30,788 nucleotides of DNA from Flavobacteriales bacterium UBA958 (GTDB lineage Bacteria > Bacteroidota > Bacteroidia > Flavobacteriales_D > Crocinitomicaceae). A program made the position numbers and the translations under genes. Positions within the stretch are counted from its first letter, which is position 1. Each line of letters starts with the position of its first letter. Below are positions 21,557-30,387 of this stretch, one piece after another. The stretch covers positions 1 to 30,788 of the forward strand of contig DBCM01000012.1 of NCBI GenBank assembly GCA_002293045.1. The letters are read 5' to 3'. The notes under the pieces are model-generated. The model was given only the letters and a program-made list of their open reading frames with translations. It was not told the DNA's origin and ran no database searches.

Positions 21557-24500
21557 ATGAAGCATATTCTCATCTTGTGTGTATTGGTCCAGGCCAGTCT
21601 GTTTGCTCAAAAAAAATCATCACCCAAAGAATCTTCAACCTTGCCTTTTGAGGAGGGTACGGTTTCCTCATTGAGTTTCCGTATGGTTGGTCCAGCACTC
21701 ACTTCCGGAAGGGTCGCCGACATTGCCGTTCATCCAACCAATAAGGATTTATGGTATATCGCTGCTGCTAGCGGTGGGGTATGGCTTACCAAGAATCACG
21801 GCATCACGTTTCAGCCGATTTTCGATGGATATGGAAGTTATTCTATCGGTTGCGTGGAACTGTCGCCATCGAATCCAAATACCGTTTGGGTGGGGACTGG
21901 TGAAAACAATAACCAGCGTTCCATAAGCTATGGTGATGGGGTATATAAATCTGTAGATGGCGGAAAGTCCTTTACGAACATGGGGCTTAAACAATCAGAA
22001 CACATCGGAAGCATTGTTATTCACCCAACAAATGAACAAGTTTTATGGGTTGCTGCGTATGGTCCACTTTGGAGCAAAGGCGGAGAACGCGGCGTTTATA
22101 AGTCGGTTGATGGCGGTAAAACTTGGAAACGCACCTTATTTATTTCGGACGATACGGGCGTTGCAGAGGTAGTTATTGATCCAAGCAATCCCGACATTCT
22201 ATATGCTTCTGCACATCAACGCCGTCGCCACGAATGGACCTACATCGGTGGCGGACCAGAATCCACGCTCTATAAATCTACTGATGGTGGAGAAACTTGG
22301 CGTGAAATTGCCTCCGGATTACCAAAATCAGACATGGGCCGCATCGGCCTGGCCGTATCTCCAGCGGATCCCAATTGGGTGTATGCGATTGTTGAAGGAC
22401 GTTACGATAAGGGTGGAGTTTATCTGAGCACCAATAAAGGGGAATCTTGGAACAAACAAGGTGGGTTTTCAACCAGCGGGAACTATTATCAGGAAATCTT
22501 TTGTGATCCATTGAATAAACGTAAAGTATTTGCCATGGACACGTACATGCATCACACCGAAGATGCAGGGGTTACTTTTAAACCAACGGGTGAATCCCAC
22601 AAGCATGTAGATAATCATGTGATCTGGATAGACCCTTCGAATACAGACCATTGGTTGGTAGGTTGTGACGGTGGAGTTTATGAAACCTATAGTCATGCCA
22701 AGGAATGGCGGTTTTTTGACAACCTACCCATTACCCAATTTTATAAAGTAACTACAGACAACGATTATCCATTTTATAACATTTACGGGGGAACTCAAGA
22801 TAACAATTCCATGGGTGGTCCTTCCGGTACAACGAATGTAAGTGGAATATTAAATACGGATTGGTTTATAACGAATGGAGGAGATGGATTTGAATCGGCA
22901 ACCGATTGGAGTAATCCGAACATTACCTATGCTCAGGCGCAATATGGATGGTTGGTGCGTTACGATAAGCAAAGTGGAGAAAAAGTTCCGATTCAACCAA
23001 TGCCAGCAAAAGGTCAGCCAGGATATCGTTGGAATTGGGATGCCCCCTTGTTGGTTTCTAAACATGATGCTTCTACCTTGTATTTCGCCGCGAATAAGGT
23101 GTTTAGGTCTACCAATAAAGGAGATGATTGGACGGAAATCTCACCAGATTTAACGCGACAATTGGATCGCAACAAACTCCCTGTAATGGGACAGGTTTGG
23201 ACCATTGATGCAGTGATGAAGAATGCTTCTACTACCGTTTATGGTAATGTGGTGGCCTTGGATGAATCGCCTCTAAAGAAAGGAGTGCTCTTTGCAGGTA
23301 CAGACGATGGCTTAATTCAAGTATCACAAAATGAGGGTAAAGATTGGAAGAAAATCGATGCCATTCCCGGTGTTCCGGCTCAAACTCGGGTGAACATGTT
23401 GACGGCATCACGATTTAATGATCAAGTGGTGTATGCGGCCTTTAATAACCAGCGTAACGGCGATTTTAAACCTTATTTATTTAAGTCGTCTGATTGTGGA
23501 ACTACTTGGACTTCTATTTCCAGTAATTTACCAGATCGCGGAACAGTGTACTGCATTAAGCAAGATTTTAAAACACCCAATTTGTTGTTTGTTGGGACGG
23601 AGTTTGGGGCATATTTCACCACCGACGAAGGACAACATTGGACGAAACTCAGTGGCTTGCCGACCATTGCCGTGTATGATCTAGATATCCAAGAGCGGGA
23701 GTGTGATTTGGTAGCGGCAACCTTTGGTCGGGGATTTTATGTCTTAGACAACTATAGTCCACTACGCGGGTTAACGGCAGAAGTTCTGAATAAAAAAGCG
23801 CACCTGTTTGAAACGGAAGATGCCTTATTGTATGTTCCGGCGGATCCCCTCGGATTGGAAGGAACAGGATTTCAGGGCCATAACATGTGGGCTTCAGAGA
23901 ATCCGTCATTTGGGGCAGTATTCAATCTGTATCTAAAAGAGGGCATATCATCCTTGAAAAGCAAACGTCAAGAGAAAGAGAAAGCCCTTGAAAAAGATAA
24001 AAAAGAAGTGACTTACCCATCGATGGATGAATTGCGCGCTGAGGTTCAAGAAACAAAGGCCACCTGTATTTGGGCTATTTCTAATGAAGCAGGTAAAGAG
24101 ATTAAGCGGTTTACAACAACACCTTCGAAAGGCATTTCTCGTGTGACGTGGAATTTGAGAAGTAATCCGAGCACCTCGGTAAATGGTGGGAATAACGGGT
24201 TTTTAGTGCCTGCTGGTAACTATGTGCTTGAGGTTTATTTGGTGAGCAATCAAGGAATAGATACCCTGGTGAAGCAGCATAACTTTAAAGTTAAGGCCTT
24301 GAATAATCAAACCTTGGTTTCGAAAAATCCTGAAGAACTGAATGCTTTCAGAAAAGAAGTCGCTGAAGTAAATAGAAAAGTAAGTGGAATTGGTGAAATC
24401 ATAGAGGAATTCACCACGCAGCTTGGCTTGGTTGAAACGGCTTTATTGAATTATCCAAATACCGATATTAGCATGTTGCGGAAAGTTAAATCCTTAAGGC

Positions 24501-24799
24501 TAGGTATAGATTCTTGTAAGCTTATTATGTACGGCGATGAGTTGTTAACTAAACATGAATTTGAATCAGCACCGAGCATGACGGGTCGTTTGGGCATGGT
24601 GGAGTATATGTTGTACGATAATACTGCAGGGGTTACAAATACGCATCGTGCGAATCTGGAAACTGTAAAGGCGGAGTATCCTGTGGTATCTGCGCAAATT
24701 AAACGATTATTGAGTGTGTTCTACCTCTTGGAAGAGAACCTTGCACAAGTGCCTATTCCATACACAAAGTCCCGCGGATTAGCCTGGAAGGAGGATTAA
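21557..24799 (+). CDS. Secreted BNR/VPS10-like beta-propeller protein
   Basis: A 1080-residue protein with signal peptide MKHILILCVLVQASLFAQ. Residues ~35-740 are propeller blades with Asp-box (BNR) turns, S-x-D-x-G-x-T-W: SVDGGKSF (132-139), SVDGGKTW (183-190), STDGGETW (241-248) and later STNKGESW, STNKGDDW and SSDCGTTW. This is the WD40/YVTN/BNR-like group related to sortilin VPS10 and often named glycosyl hydrolase. A Lys/Glu-rich coiled stretch follows near 795-825, then a FlgD-like beta domain (GKEIKRFTTTPSKGISRVTW) and a helical C-terminus. No T9SS sorting domain is visible, so it is probably periplasmic. Hydrolase activity is not shown by these motifs. Confidence 0.82.
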   Translation: MKHILILCVLVQASLFAQKKSSPKESSTLPFEEGTVSSLSFRMVGPALTSGRVADIAVHPTNKDLWYIAAASGGVWLTKNHGITFQPIFDGYGSYSIGCVELSPSNPNTVWVGTGENNNQRSISYGDGVYKSVDGGKSFTNMGLKQSEHIGSIVIHPTNEQVLWVAAYGPLWSKGGERGVYKSVDGGKTWKRTLFISDDTGVAEVVIDPSNPDILYASAHQRRRHEWTYIGGGPESTLYKSTDGGETWREIASGLPKSDMGRIGLAVSPADPNWVYAIVEGRYDKGGVYLSTNKGESWNKQGGFSTSGNYYQEIFCDPLNKRKVFAMDTYMHHTEDAGVTFKPTGESHKHVDNHVIWIDPSNTDHWLVGCDGGVYETYSHAKEWRFFDNLPITQFYKVTTDNDYPFYNIYGGTQDNNSMGGPSGTTNVSGILNTDWFITNGGDGFESATDWSNPNITYAQAQYGWLVRYDKQSGEKVPIQPMPAKGQPGYRWNWDAPLLVSKHDASTLYFAANKVFRSTNKGDDWTEISPDLTRQLDRNKLPVMGQVWTIDAVMKNASTTVYGNVVALDESPLKKGVLFAGTDDGLIQVSQNEGKDWKKIDAIPGVPAQTRVNMLTASRFNDQVVYAAFNNQRNGDFKPYLFKSSDCGTTWTSISSNLPDRGTVYCIKQDFKTPNLLFVGTEFGAYFTTDEGQHWTKLSGLPTIAVYDLDIQERECDLVAATFGRGFYVLDNYSPLRGLTAEVLNKKAHLFETEDALLYVPADPLGLEGTGFQGHNMWASENPSFGAVFNLYLKEGISSLKSKRQEKEKALEKDKKEVTYPSMDELRAEVQETKATCIWAISNEAGKEIKRFTTTPSKGISRVTWNLRSNPSTSVNGGNNGFLVPAGNYVLEVYLVSNQGIDTLVKQHNFKVKALNNQTLVSKNPEELNAFRKEVAEVNRKVSGIGEIIEEFTTQLGLVETALLNYPNTDISMLRKVKSLRLGIDSCKLIMYGDELLTKHEFESAPSMTGRLGMVEYMLYDNTAGVTNTHRANLETVKAEYPVVSAQIKRLLSVFYLLEENLAQVPIPYTKSRGLAWKED

Positions 24800-24810
24800 T
24801 AGAAAATTAC

Positions 24811-24842
24811 TTGATTTTTTTTAGTCTGAGCTGTTATATTTC
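24811..24842 (+). promoter_or_regulatory. Possible promoter for the PcfJ-like gene
   Basis: TTG (24811-24813), 21 bp spacer, TATATTTC (24835-24842), seven of eight positions including the wild-cards. It lies 38 bp before the ATG. Confidence 0.35.
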
Positions 24843-24880
24843 TGTTTTTGTTTCGTCTGTGATGCTCAATCCAATTATAG

Positions 24881-26680
24881 ATGTCGAAACAAATTTTTCT
24901 ATCCGTAAATCGGGAGTTACTACTTCATGGCTATAACCTTCGTATTAAATTAAATCGAGAAGAGGAACGCGTATTAAATTATCGCAATGGACTTCGTGCC
25001 GCCATCAAGCGTGAAACCAACCTTTCTGAAGTTCCATTTTTTATGGAATTACAATCGATGTATGAGGGGTCAAAAATTCCTTTATTAAGTTCATCAACAT
25101 CCTTAGACCTTTTTAAGCGATATACAAGGAACAAGGTGGTGTTTCCCTGTTTGATGTACCTATCCAAGAAAATGAGCGCTTCAAAACTGATGGATTCTCC
25201 CGTTTATTGGGATCTGGTAATAAAGCACTTGAATTTAGATGCAAAAGATACGTTAGAAGGCAAAAAAACAACCTTAAATCTGCTCGTTTCTGTATCCAAA
25301 AAATTAATGAATATTGAAAATACGGAACGATTTTTTATCCTTTTTAAGTTTATTTTAGATCATACAACAGATGGTATATATGCCTGTCTACGGCGTTTTG
25401 AGTTAGGATCGAATGTACTAGTTCATCAAATTAATTGGGCGAAGCCCATCCGGGTGCAACAACTCTTTCCGTTGTTTGCTTACTTACAGAAACATAACGC
25501 ACCGCCTTCGGCATATGAGTTTCTATGCATTGAATTAGTTCCACGATTAAAGGAGAAGATGTTTTTAGAGGAAGGGGAGCGGTTTGTTGAATTCCAATTA
25601 CAACTCTATAAGAATATTACAATTGACTCTATATATACGTTAAATTTTCAATCATTAAATAGGTTATACGCCATCTATCGATTAAATCCATTGCTTTTTG
25701 AAAAAGTTGATTATGCGTTAATTAATAAAGACTTCGAGGCTAAATGGCAGAGGAAAGCATTAGATTATTATCGATTCCATGTATTTTCTTCCATGCTTAT
25801 TGAACATCTTTTTAGGGCTTGGGGAATATCAATTTATTTTACGCGCAATTTCATTTCTAATCAGCTTACTTGCAGAGAAGAGCTTTGGCTTAATGATTTA
25901 ATCAAGGGCGGCAATTTAGTGTATGCCAAAGAATTACCGTTTATGGTATCAAAAAAATTGGCTCATGTCTTTAATACCATACCGGGATCATTTGATGATT
26001 CTTCTATTCAGGGAACGGTAACGGATGGGTTAATAAAAACTGCTTTATTTGAACAAACAGGGGATTTGGCGTACGTTTTATATGTTCATCGCTTTATTCG
26101 TAATGCAGACGAAAGTGAATTTTGGATTAAAACAGCCATGTTTTTACATCGGCAAGGCCTTCGTGTAGAAACAGGAGGAATAGGAGAGCTCTTTGATTAC
26201 ATTCGCTACCAAGTGTTTACCTTAAATCGAACGATCGATTTTTCAAAAAAGAAATTATCTAATTTACGTCAAGAAGTAGAGCAATGGCATAATCAGTTGA
26301 CTTTACTAAGACATCATGGATTTCAGGGGGAAGTAAAATTACCAGACTATGGGATTAAGTCATACCCTCACGAAAAACAAGGAAAAAAGTACCTTGTACG
26401 GCAACTAAAAACAAATAAAGAGCTCTTGGAGGAAGGACTTGCTTTGAAGCACTGTGTTGGTCTATATACTTCCCATTGTCTGAAAAACGGGTCTTATATT
26501 TTTTCATTGCGTGAGCTTCGTGAAAGCGAATCCGAAGAAATTGAAGAAATACGGTGTGTTACCATTGAACTCAATCGGAATCGGATCATTCAAATTAAAG
26601 GTGCGTATAATAGATCGTGCAAATCAAATGAAATGGAGATAATAAACGCCTGGCGACGTGAATTTAATATCGCTTGCTAG
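24881..26680 (+). CDS. PcfJ-like protein
   Basis: A 599-residue protein. The C-terminal ~100 residues fit the PcfJ domain: KELLEEGLALKHCVGLYTSH (His523-Cys524 region), YIFSLREL, CVTIELNRNRIIQIKGAYNR and a closing helix. PcfJ-like proteins were named from conjugative plasmid pCF10, but chromosomal relatives are widespread and their activity is not known. The first ~500 residues are mostly helical with no recognised domain; a coiled-coil-like stretch is near 450-480. Visually more AT-rich than its left neighbour. It is a single gene whose stop is 2 bp from the convergent symporter gene. Confidence 0.72.
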   Translation: MSKQIFLSVNRELLLHGYNLRIKLNREEERVLNYRNGLRAAIKRETNLSEVPFFMELQSMYEGSKIPLLSSSTSLDLFKRYTRNKVVFPCLMYLSKKMSASKLMDSPVYWDLVIKHLNLDAKDTLEGKKTTLNLLVSVSKKLMNIENTERFFILFKFILDHTTDGIYACLRRFELGSNVLVHQINWAKPIRVQQLFPLFAYLQKHNAPPSAYEFLCIELVPRLKEKMFLEEGERFVEFQLQLYKNITIDSIYTLNFQSLNRLYAIYRLNPLLFEKVDYALINKDFEAKWQRKALDYYRFHVFSSMLIEHLFRAWGISIYFTRNFISNQLTCREELWLNDLIKGGNLVYAKELPFMVSKKLAHVFNTIPGSFDDSSIQGTVTDGLIKTALFEQTGDLAYVLYVHRFIRNADESEFWIKTAMFLHRQGLRVETGGIGELFDYIRYQVFTLNRTIDFSKKKLSNLRQEVEQWHNQLTLLRHHGFQGEVKLPDYGIKSYPHEKQGKKYLVRQLKTNKELLEEGLALKHCVGLYTSHCLKNGSYIFSLRELRESESEEIEEIRCVTIELNRNRIIQIKGAYNRSCKSNEMEIINAWRREFNIAC

Positions 26681-26682
26681 GC

Positions 26683-28209
26683 TTAAGCAAGGATTAATTC
26701 CCAAATTTTAAAGGTGCCAAAGGTGAGTAAAACTCCTAAGACTAATGCTAAGCTCAACTTACCAACAAATGCAATCTTTGATCCAATAAGCTTATGCATC
26801 TTCTGTTCCACTTCATTGCTTGTGTTCTTCGTAATAAAGGTGACAGCAATCCAAGTTAAACTGCTTAGAATGGTTACTGCCAAAACACGAGATTCCTCCA
26901 TCGGATAAACACTCCAAGGACCTCTTGAATGAAACCAAGGATATAATAGCGTGTATATACCTGAGCTGAGCATTGCACTCAATTGTGACCAAGCATTGAT
27001 TCGAAACCAGACCCAACGCAGGATAAAAACGGGAGCTACTCCAGCAGAAATGGAAAAGGTGATTTTTATTAACTGTTGGAGATCTTTGACATTTAAGGCA
27101 ACTGCGATCGAGAATCCGCTCAACAAGACCATCGTAAGCATGGAAATTTCCGTGGAGCTCTGTTTTTTAAACCAACCGACCCAAGCGTCAATCACCAAAA
27201 AGGATGCCCCCCAATTCAGGAGTGATTCAGCCGTTGTAATAAACATGGCGAAGAATCCCAGGAACACTAAATCTGTAACAAAAGAGGGCAGTATTTGGAA
27301 TAAACTGCTCACATAGGATAATTCTCCTCCCTGATCTGCGGGTATATACCCCAATAAGGCAATTACATGTATTCCCATGAAAAAACTAATGATTGAGGAT
27401 AAAAGTATCGGGGTAAGTGCAGCCTTTATGGCATCTTTAGACGTTTTTACCGCGGTGAATCGGGAGGTTTCAGCTCCTCCTCCATCGAATAAATAGCAAC
27501 TCCACCATTGCACTCCAAGGTATACGAACATCGAAAACCAAGTGGAGGAATCCGATGGGAATAAGCCCCGTTTACTTGGATTTTCTAGAAAAAATCTCAT
27601 CCAATCCTTTTCAAAAATAAATGCCTTGCCCACAAAGAAAACGATCAGTATAAAACTGATTAGAAACAGAAGGGTATGAAGTACATCAAACCTCAATTTA
27701 ATATCGAGTATGTTTTTAAGCGCAAACAAGGTCATCAGGCCGCCTGCAATTAATATACTTTGCAGTGGAGAAACAGCGTAAAAAACTTGAATCACTCGAG
27801 CAAACCCCATTAAATGAAAACTAAGGGCTAAGGTAACCACCAATCCTCCCACATACAGCGCGCGAAATCGATGCAGCCAAGCACCCGCTTTTCCCGGAAA
27901 TCTGAATAAAATGAACTGATTGTCCGTAGCTAAGTTGAGTTTATGCCACAGTGGAGCAAATACGACAGGAACCACAAAAACTCCCAGGTTCCCGGCCCAA
28001 ATCATCCACATGCCTTGCATTCCATGTTTCGCGATAATGCCAGAAACTAACTGTCCTTGATCTACTGAAAGAAATAACATATACAAAGACAATCCTGAAA
28101 TCCACCATGGGACTTTTTTTTGGGGTTCAAAAACAGACCCACGCGCACCCTTCCATTGTCGGTATGTGAGTAAAAGAACAACAAGCAAATAAAACGAAAT
28201 CAGTAACAT
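26683..28209 (-). CDS. Sodium:solute symporter family transporter
   Basis: A 508-residue membrane protein with about thirteen hydrophobic segments, of the SSS (LeuT-fold) family. Typical features are the early WWISGLSLYMLFLSVDQG, a helix with FHLMGFARVIQVFYAVSP, VQWWSCYLFDGGGAETSRF and LVFLGFFAMFITTAESLLNW. It probably imports a solute with sodium. The substrate (sugar, carboxylate or other) cannot be predicted. It stands alone on the minus strand between two plus-strand genes of unknown function, with a 155 bp region to the divergent gene on its right. Confidence 0.85.
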   Translation of the reverse strand: MLLISFYLLVVLLLTYRQWKGARGSVFEPQKKVPWWISGLSLYMLFLSVDQGQLVSGIIAKHGMQGMWMIWAGNLGVFVVPVVFAPLWHKLNLATDNQFILFRFPGKAGAWLHRFRALYVGGLVVTLALSFHLMGFARVIQVFYAVSPLQSILIAGGLMTLFALKNILDIKLRFDVLHTLLFLISFILIVFFVGKAFIFEKDWMRFFLENPSKRGLFPSDSSTWFSMFVYLGVQWWSCYLFDGGGAETSRFTAVKTSKDAIKAALTPILLSSIISFFMGIHVIALLGYIPADQGGELSYVSSLFQILPSFVTDLVFLGFFAMFITTAESLLNWGASFLVIDAWVGWFKKQSSTEISMLTMVLLSGFSIAVALNVKDLQQLIKITFSISAGVAPVFILRWVWFRINAWSQLSAMLSSGIYTLLYPWFHSRGPWSVYPMEESRVLAVTILSSLTWIAVTFITKNTSNEVEQKMHKLIGSKIAFVGKLSLALVLGVLLTFGTFKIWELILA

Positions 28210-28364
28210 TTCTTATACGTTTGTATTGTCATACGTAGTCTTCTCACTTAAAAAAAACGAATTACGCACTTATTTTCTTCAAATTTAATCTTTTGTGACC
28301 CCATTTGTCTGATGAAATTTATTATTTTGCATAAAAGTACACCACACATATTGTTTTTATAACC

Positions 28365-29459
28365 ATGCCCAAACCGAAGTATCGCATATCACAAGTCATT
28401 CTCAATGCATTAAAAATGAAATTGGAAGATGCTTTGATGTTTCGGATATTCACAAAACCAGATTGTAAAAAAGCGGCAACAGTAATTCAAGAACGAACCC
28501 AAAAAGCCATTTCAGAAAGCACGATTTATCGCTTATTTCTCTGGGAGAAAAATTCTAATTCCCCTTATTTCCAGACCTTAGAAATCTTAACGGAATATAT
28601 TGGTTATCCATCTTGGGTGGCCTTAGAAGCGCATTTGGATGAATTAGCAAGATTTCGCATAAAGAGTGGTGTTTTTGCGAGTTCTTTTGATGAGGAACCG
28701 TACAGTATTTTATTTCATTGCATCAAATTAGGGAATTTTGAGGTGTTACATCAGTTTTTTTCTCAATTCTCAAAAGATATGTCGTTTGAAAAAAAACTGA
28801 TTTTAGGTGAGGAGATTTACGCTTCTTTGTATCGAAATCCAGAATCGACTATGCATTTTTATAAGGAATTTCATGCCGTGCCTGTTGTACGTGAAGCGTT
28901 TTTTGAGTATTTCGCGGATCCTCAGTTCAAACTAGAACATTATGCGGAAGGCCTGAATCTTTATTTGAAAAACATCCACCCCCTGGATTCGATTCAATCC
29001 TTGCAAGATTACATCTTTGCCAATTGTTTGCTTTTTAGGCATTATTTTTTTTCAGAACAAATTGAATCCTTGAAAGATCTCGGACAACGCTTGTACAGCG
29101 ATTTGATTTTTCCGATAGAGGCATTAGAACAAATCCACATCTATCCCCAAATAAGATATCGGACTTATTATCTTTTTTATCGCTATACGCAGGTAGGATT
29201 TGATGAAGTATATTGGAGGTGGTTGGTTGATTATGCCATTGAACTTTCCAAATCCTATTCCACATGGGAGCAAAAAATAATTGTACATACGGTTTTAGAC
29301 GCTTTGCAATTTGACGAGCATTATCTGCAGTTAACTTATGATATATTTCAAAGCAAATTCACAGAACTATTTTCGATGATTCCGCCTTATCTCAATCAAC
29401 GTCCTGTTTGTCAACAGTTGCGTTTTTTAGATACTAACGCAGTTCAGATCTTTGATTAG
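28365..29459 (+). CDS. Unknown protein with putative N-terminal HTH domain
   Basis: A 364-residue protein without signal or membrane segment. Residues ~25-95 look like a small helical DNA-binding-type domain (CKKAATVIQERTQKAISEST, then YRLF and QTLEILTEYIGYPSW), similar in layout to HTH domains fused to regulators in Bacteroidota. The remaining ~270 residues are helical and very rich in Phe, Tyr and Leu, perhaps a repeat scaffold. No family is recognised by name. The 155 bp upstream, shared with the symporter gene, contains no perfect TAnnTTTG but is very A/T-rich. Its stop overlaps the convergent crcB gene by 4 bp. A transcription regulator is a guess. Confidence 0.55.
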   Translation: MPKPKYRISQVILNALKMKLEDALMFRIFTKPDCKKAATVIQERTQKAISESTIYRLFLWEKNSNSPYFQTLEILTEYIGYPSWVALEAHLDELARFRIKSGVFASSFDEEPYSILFHCIKLGNFEVLHQFFSQFSKDMSFEKKLILGEEIYASLYRNPESTMHFYKEFHAVPVVREAFFEYFADPQFKLEHYAEGLNLYLKNIHPLDSIQSLQDYIFANCLLFRHYFFSEQIESLKDLGQRLYSDLIFPIEALEQIHIYPQIRYRTYYLFYRYTQVGFDEVYWRWLVDYAIELSKSYSTWEQKIIVHTVLDALQFDEHYLQLTYDIFQSKFTELFSMIPPYLNQRPVCQQLRFLDTNAVQIFD

Positions 29460-29812
29460 CGGGAGAGTTTCCCCACCATCAAAAACACCCCAAACCCTGC
29501 ACTTACAGAGAGTAATATATTAAGGGCAAGAAAGCCCCATTGTCCTTGCTCAAATAACTGAACATTCTCAGCTGAAAAGGTACTGAAGGTGCTAAATCCT
29601 CCGCAAAATCCAACCCCAATCAATGGTAACAACCACGCAGGTTTGTCTCCAGATTTAAGGTAAACGACCAACAAGGCAAGTAAGGCTGTAGCAAGAACAT
29701 TGCTGACTAAGGTAGCCCAAGGGAAATGCTTTGATTGCACCAGCTGTTGAGCAATGAAGTAACGGAGCATGCTGCCCATCCCACCGCCAATAAATACTAG
29801 GAGCCAATTCAT
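29456..29812 (-). CDS. crcB: Fluoride channel CrcB/Fluc
   Basis: A 118-residue, four-helix inner-membrane protein that exports fluoride as an antiparallel dimer. Visible: GGGMGSMLRYFIAQ (9-22), TLVSN with Asn38 in the pore region, and the signature GFCGGFSTFSTFSAENVQL (68-86) with the two Phe of the pore and the central Na-site Thr-Phe-Ser break. Length is normal. It is translated from an ATGA overlap with the PAP2 gene upstream; no fluoride riboswitch is next to it. Third gene of an obg-PAP2-crcB series. Confidence 0.93.
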   Translation of the reverse strand: MNWLLVFIGGGMGSMLRYFIAQQLVQSKHFPWATLVSNVLATALLALLVVYLKSGDKPAWLLPLIGVGFCGGFSTFSTFSAENVQLFEQGQWGFLALNILLSVSAGFGVFLMVGKLSR

Positions 29813-30387
29813 AGGTCTATTGTTTTTTTAGCGAAAACCTGTGTGGTAAATCCTAGCCCCCCCCCAACGAGTATTCCCGCAATAATATCGCTCGGATAAT
29901 GCACCCCTAAATACATGCGGCTGTAACATACCAAGACTCCCCAGCATCCCAATACCCACAACCAGAGATTATTCTTGCGCTGAATAAGAGGAACGATAAA
30001 AAAATAAAATCCTGCATAATTCGCGGCATGTGAAGAAATGAACCCGTATTGTCCTCCGCGATAATACACCCCAGGAGATTCCTCGTAATAATGCAGTTTC
30101 GGACCAATAACTAGGTTATGCGATGGCCTGTAACGTTTAACCCCTTCTTTGAAGACGCGGCTTGATATAAGGTCTGTTAGGCCAGCCGTGAGTATAATTA
30201 ATCCTACAATAAATAGAGATTTTTTCCACGCATAATGCCTAAAAAGGATTACCATGGTGATCGCGTAAACGGGGAATGAGATCCATGCTTTGCTCACATA
30301 CCAAAAAAAATAATCGAACATCGGATTATGCCATCCGTTAATAAGCACCAGGAGTTTTTGGTCTATATGCTCAAGCCATTCGATCAT
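29809..30387 (-). CDS. PAP2-family membrane phosphatase
   Basis: A 192-residue membrane enzyme of the type 2 phosphatidic acid phosphatase family. Signature 1 is KEGVKRYRP (Lys80, Arg87), signature 2 is ISSHA with His120, and signature 3 is SRMYLGVHYPSD (Arg157, His163). Five to six hydrophobic segments. Substrates could be lipid phosphates such as undecaprenyl diphosphate or phosphatidic acid; not decided here. Codons 175-177 (Gly-Gly-Gly) form a G9 run in the last membrane segment, a possible slippage site. It overlaps obg and crcB by 4 bp each. Confidence 0.9.
   Translation of the reverse strand: MIEWLEHIDQKLLVLINGWHNPMFDYFFWYVSKAWISFPVYAITMVILFRHYAWKKSLFIVGLIILTAGLTDLISSRVFKEGVKRYRPSHNLVIGPKLHYYEESPGVYYRGGQYGFISSHAANYAGFYFFIVPLIQRKNNLWLWVLGCWGVLVCYSRMYLGVHYPSDIIAGILVGGGLGFTTQVFAKKTIDL
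29857..29865 (-). repeat. G9 homopolymer tract in the PAP2 gene
   Basis: Nine G on the minus strand (C9 on plus) encode Gly175-Gly177. Loss of one G gives a TAG stop immediately after the tract. Gain of one gives nine other residues, then a TAA. Confidence 0.85.
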
